From: an uncultured Prevotellaceae bacterium
GTDB lineage: Bacteria > Bacteroidota > Bacteroidia > Bacteroidales > Bacteroidaceae
Direction of reading: 5' to 3'
NCBI GenBank assembly: GCA_946415695.1
Contig: CAMKTM010000038.1
Location: forward strand, 1-14,420
DNA: 14,420 nucleotides
Part shown: piece by piece, positions 13,058 through 14,420 of the stretch
How positions within the stretch are numbered: the first letter of the stretch is position 1
How the letters are laid out: each line of letters opens with the position of its first letter
The notes under the pieces: generated by a model
Seen by the model: only the letters and a program-made list of their open reading frames with translations
What the model was told of the DNA's origin: nothing
Databases searched by the model: none
Made by a program: the position numbers and the translations under genes

Positions 13058-13825
13058 ATGAGACATTTCGCTACTTTTCTGATGTTTCTTTCTGCCATTG
13101 CTGCTTTCGCCCAGCCTCATGTTGTGGCTCATCGCGGCTATTGGCGCACGGAAGGCAGTGCCCAAAACTCGATTGCTTCTTTGCGAAAGGCAGCAGAAGC
13201 GGGTTGCTGGGGAAGTGAGTTCGATGTTTGGCTGACGGCCGACGGCGTGCCAGTCGTGTTCCACGACGGAACGCTGGAAGGCATCCGCATCGAAGACACA
13301 ACGTATGCCACCCTTATGAACCATTGCCTGAAAAACGGTGAGTTCATACCTACCCTACAACAATACCTTCAGGAAGCCCTGCGACTTCCCGACATTCGGC
13401 TCATCTTCGAGATAAAGCCACATCGCAATGCCAAGCGCGATGCCGCGATTTCCGAGCTATCGGTGGAACTCGTGAACATGTTGGGACTTGCTTCGCGAAC
13501 GGATTACATCTCATTCAGCAAACATGTCTGCAAACGGCTCCACGAGTTGGATCCAGACGCCAAAATAGCCTATTTGAGCGGCGACCTTTCTCCGCAGGAA
13601 ATCAAGGACATGGGGCTTACGGGCATAGACTACAATACTGGCGTTTTCGACAAGCACCCCGACTGGCCGATGGAAGCGAAGAAACTGGGGTTGGAAGTGA
13701 ATGTCTGGACGGTTGATGGCGAGGAAGCCCTCACTCGCTTTGCCAAGATGCCGGGCATTGACATCATCACGACCAACGACCCGGCAACTCTCATAAAAAT
13801 AAATAAAGAGTTAGACGGAAAATGA
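13058..13825 (+). CDS. Secreted glycerophosphodiester phosphodiesterase
   Basis: 255 aa from the ATG at 13058. The frame is open from 13004, but those residues precede the signal peptide and overlap the promoter. Signal peptide 1-19 (cleavage after FAQ), so it acts in the periplasm or on the surface. The GDPD TIM barrel carries HRGYW (25-29, catalytic His25/Arg26), N37, SEFDVWLTADGVPVVFHDGTL (Glu54, Asp56, His69), IFEIKPH further on, and VNVWTVDGEE near the end. The enzyme splits glycerophosphodiesters from phospholipid breakdown into glycerol 3-phosphate and the head-group alcohol. No lipobox. It appears monocistronic. No terminator hairpin was seen; a repeat array begins 43 bp downstream. 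Confidence 0.92.
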   Translation: MRHFATFLMFLSAIAAFAQPHVVAHRGYWRTEGSAQNSIASLRKAAEAGCWGSEFDVWLTADGVPVVFHDGTLEGIRIEDTTYATLMNHCLKNGEFIPTLQQYLQEALRLPDIRLIFEIKPHRNAKRDAAISELSVELVNMLGLASRTDYISFSKHVCKRLHELDPDAKIAYLSGDLSPQEIKDMGLTGIDYNTGVFDKHPDWPMEAKKLGLEVNVWTVDGEEALTRFAKMPGIDIITTNDPATLIKINKELDGK

Positions 13826-13867
13826 TGATCTTATTTCATAAAGCATCACGGGTCATCCCCAAAACAC

Positions 13868-14020
13868 GGCACGCCTTGTTTGCCAACGAGGCACGCTCTT
13901 ATTGAAATAAAGGCACGCTCTTATTGGAATAAAGGCACGCTCTTATTGAAATAAGGCCACGCTCTTATTGAAATAAGGCCACGCTCTTATTGAAATAGAG
14001 CCACGCGGCTTTTGAGACAG
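13868..14020. repeat. 22-bp tandem array (about 7 units) before the AraC-type gene
   Basis: Five well-conserved units at 13890-13911, 13912-13933, 13934-13954 (21 bp), 13955-13976 and 13977-13998 share CACGCTCTTATTG(A/G)AATA. Degenerate units flank them at 13868-13889 (starting GGCACGCC) and 13999-14020 (starting AGCCACGC). The unit's first bases drift from GGCAC to GGCCAC along the array. Each unit holds the dyad TTATT-GA-AATAA (with GG-A variation in unit 2). No spacers, so not CRISPR. It ends 27 bp before the next start codon. Confidence 0.88.
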
Positions 14021-14047
14021 GAATATATTATTATACATTATTTATAT

Positions 14048-14420
14048 ATGGCAAAGTACAATATTACGAAGAAGAGGGAGCGGACCAAGGCGCTCTCCTA
14101 CAGAAGTTCTGTTTCGCCCCAGTTTGTAGAGGAAGTGGCGGAGAAAATCATCACGAAACTGATGATTGAGAAGAAGTATCGCGATCCAAAGTATTCAGCC
14201 AAACAGCTTGCCACGGACATTGAGGTCAATTCCCGACATATCAGCGCAGTCATTAGCCTTCGCTTCCAGCAGAACTATTCCGAACTGGTGAACCGGATGC
14301 GCATCTATGAAGCTAAATACATGCTTCAGGACAGCTATTTCGACAAGATGACAATGGAGGACATCGCCATAAACGTAGGTTTCACCACTCGTCAAAGCTT
14401 CTATGCCTCCTTCTACAAAC
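14048..14420 (+). CDS. AraC-type helix-turn-helix DNA-binding protein, 3' end beyond the window
   Basis: 124 codons from the ATG at 14048 to the window edge, so the C-terminus is missing. After a basic N-terminus of ~22 residues comes a helical stretch (SPQFVEEVAEKIITKLMIEKKYRDP). This is followed directly by an AraC double helix-turn-helix: first HTH about 50-75 (SAKQLATDIEVNSRHISAVI), linking helix RMRIYEAKYML (83-93), second HTH about 102-124 (MEDIAINVGFTTRQSFYASFYK). There is no room for an N-terminal effector-binding or sensor domain, so it is a short cytoplasmic regulator of a kind frequent in Bacteroidales; targets unknown. The start codon lies 27 bp after a 22-bp repeat array. No good TAnnTTTG box is visible between the two. 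Confidence 0.87.
   Translation, partial: MAKYNITKKRERTKALSYRSSVSPQFVEEVAEKIITKLMIEKKYRDPKYSAKQLATDIEVNSRHISAVISLRFQQNYSELVNRMRIYEAKYMLQDSYFDKMTMEDIAINVGFTTRQSFYASFYK

Noticed and set aside
13868..14020. CRISPR array
   Set aside because: Units follow each other with no unique spacers, the repeats are only 22 bp and no cas gene is present.

Overview
This window looks like a chromosome segment from a member of the Bacteroidales, most likely Prevotella or a close relative. The basis is protein flavour (Bacteroidota-type serine palmitoyltransferase, a SlyD with a Cys/Gly tail, secreted proteins with dockerin-like and 'GQRL...GINIV..GKK' tails) and repeated promoters of the Bacteroidota type (TAnnTTTG with a TTTG-like box about 19-20 nt upstream). 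Genus is inferred from memory of such sequences, not from a search. No rRNA, tRNA, phage, integrase or insertion sequence was seen.

Layout. 37-612 (+) is a SlyD-type prolyl isomerase ending at a bidirectional terminator. 675-2044 (-) holds two small secreted proteins, one with a cohesin-like look and sorting-type tail, the other with a single dockerin-like calcium loop. 2045-2355 holds a ~185-bp element of nested inverted repeats. 2356-2888 (-) is a YafQ-type toxin-antitoxin pair with its own promoter. 2889-3312 holds an inverted repeat, a degenerate 22-bp tandem array and the promoter of aroC (3313-4395, +). AroC overlaps tail-to-tail by 37 bp with a three-gene minus-strand operon (7564 down to 4359): a secreted family-10-type glycosidase, a YgjP-like metallopeptidase and a secreted endonuclease/exonuclease/phosphatase-family enzyme. 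7565-7854 holds that operon's promoter and a second 22-bp array. 7855-8823 (-) is a nucleoside-recognition (Gate) membrane protein.

Sphingolipid region. 8918-10105 (-) is serine palmitoyltransferase, the entry enzyme of sphingolipid synthesis. It is divergently paired across 172 bp with a lipid kinase (10278-11330, +) whose nucleotide loop resembles sphingosine kinases. The shared intergenic region holds both promoters and a heptamer tandem repeat lying on the spt -33 region. The kinase abuts, stop to stop, a 62-aa unknown protein that is translationally coupled to rarA (11516-12805, -).

Right end. 13058-13825 (+) is a secreted glycerophosphodiester phosphodiesterase. It is followed by a third, longer 22-bp tandem array and the start of an AraC-type DNA-binding protein cut off by the window edge.

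Most genes are ordinary housekeeping or accessory Bacteroidales genes. The less expected signals are non-coding: three unrelated-sequence arrays sharing a 22-bp period, the nested-hairpin element at 2103-2287, the heptamer at the spt promoter, and two promoters that leave almost no 5' leader. The divergent spt/lipid-kinase pair is the best candidate for an under-described pathway link. I do not see a clearly new multi-gene system.
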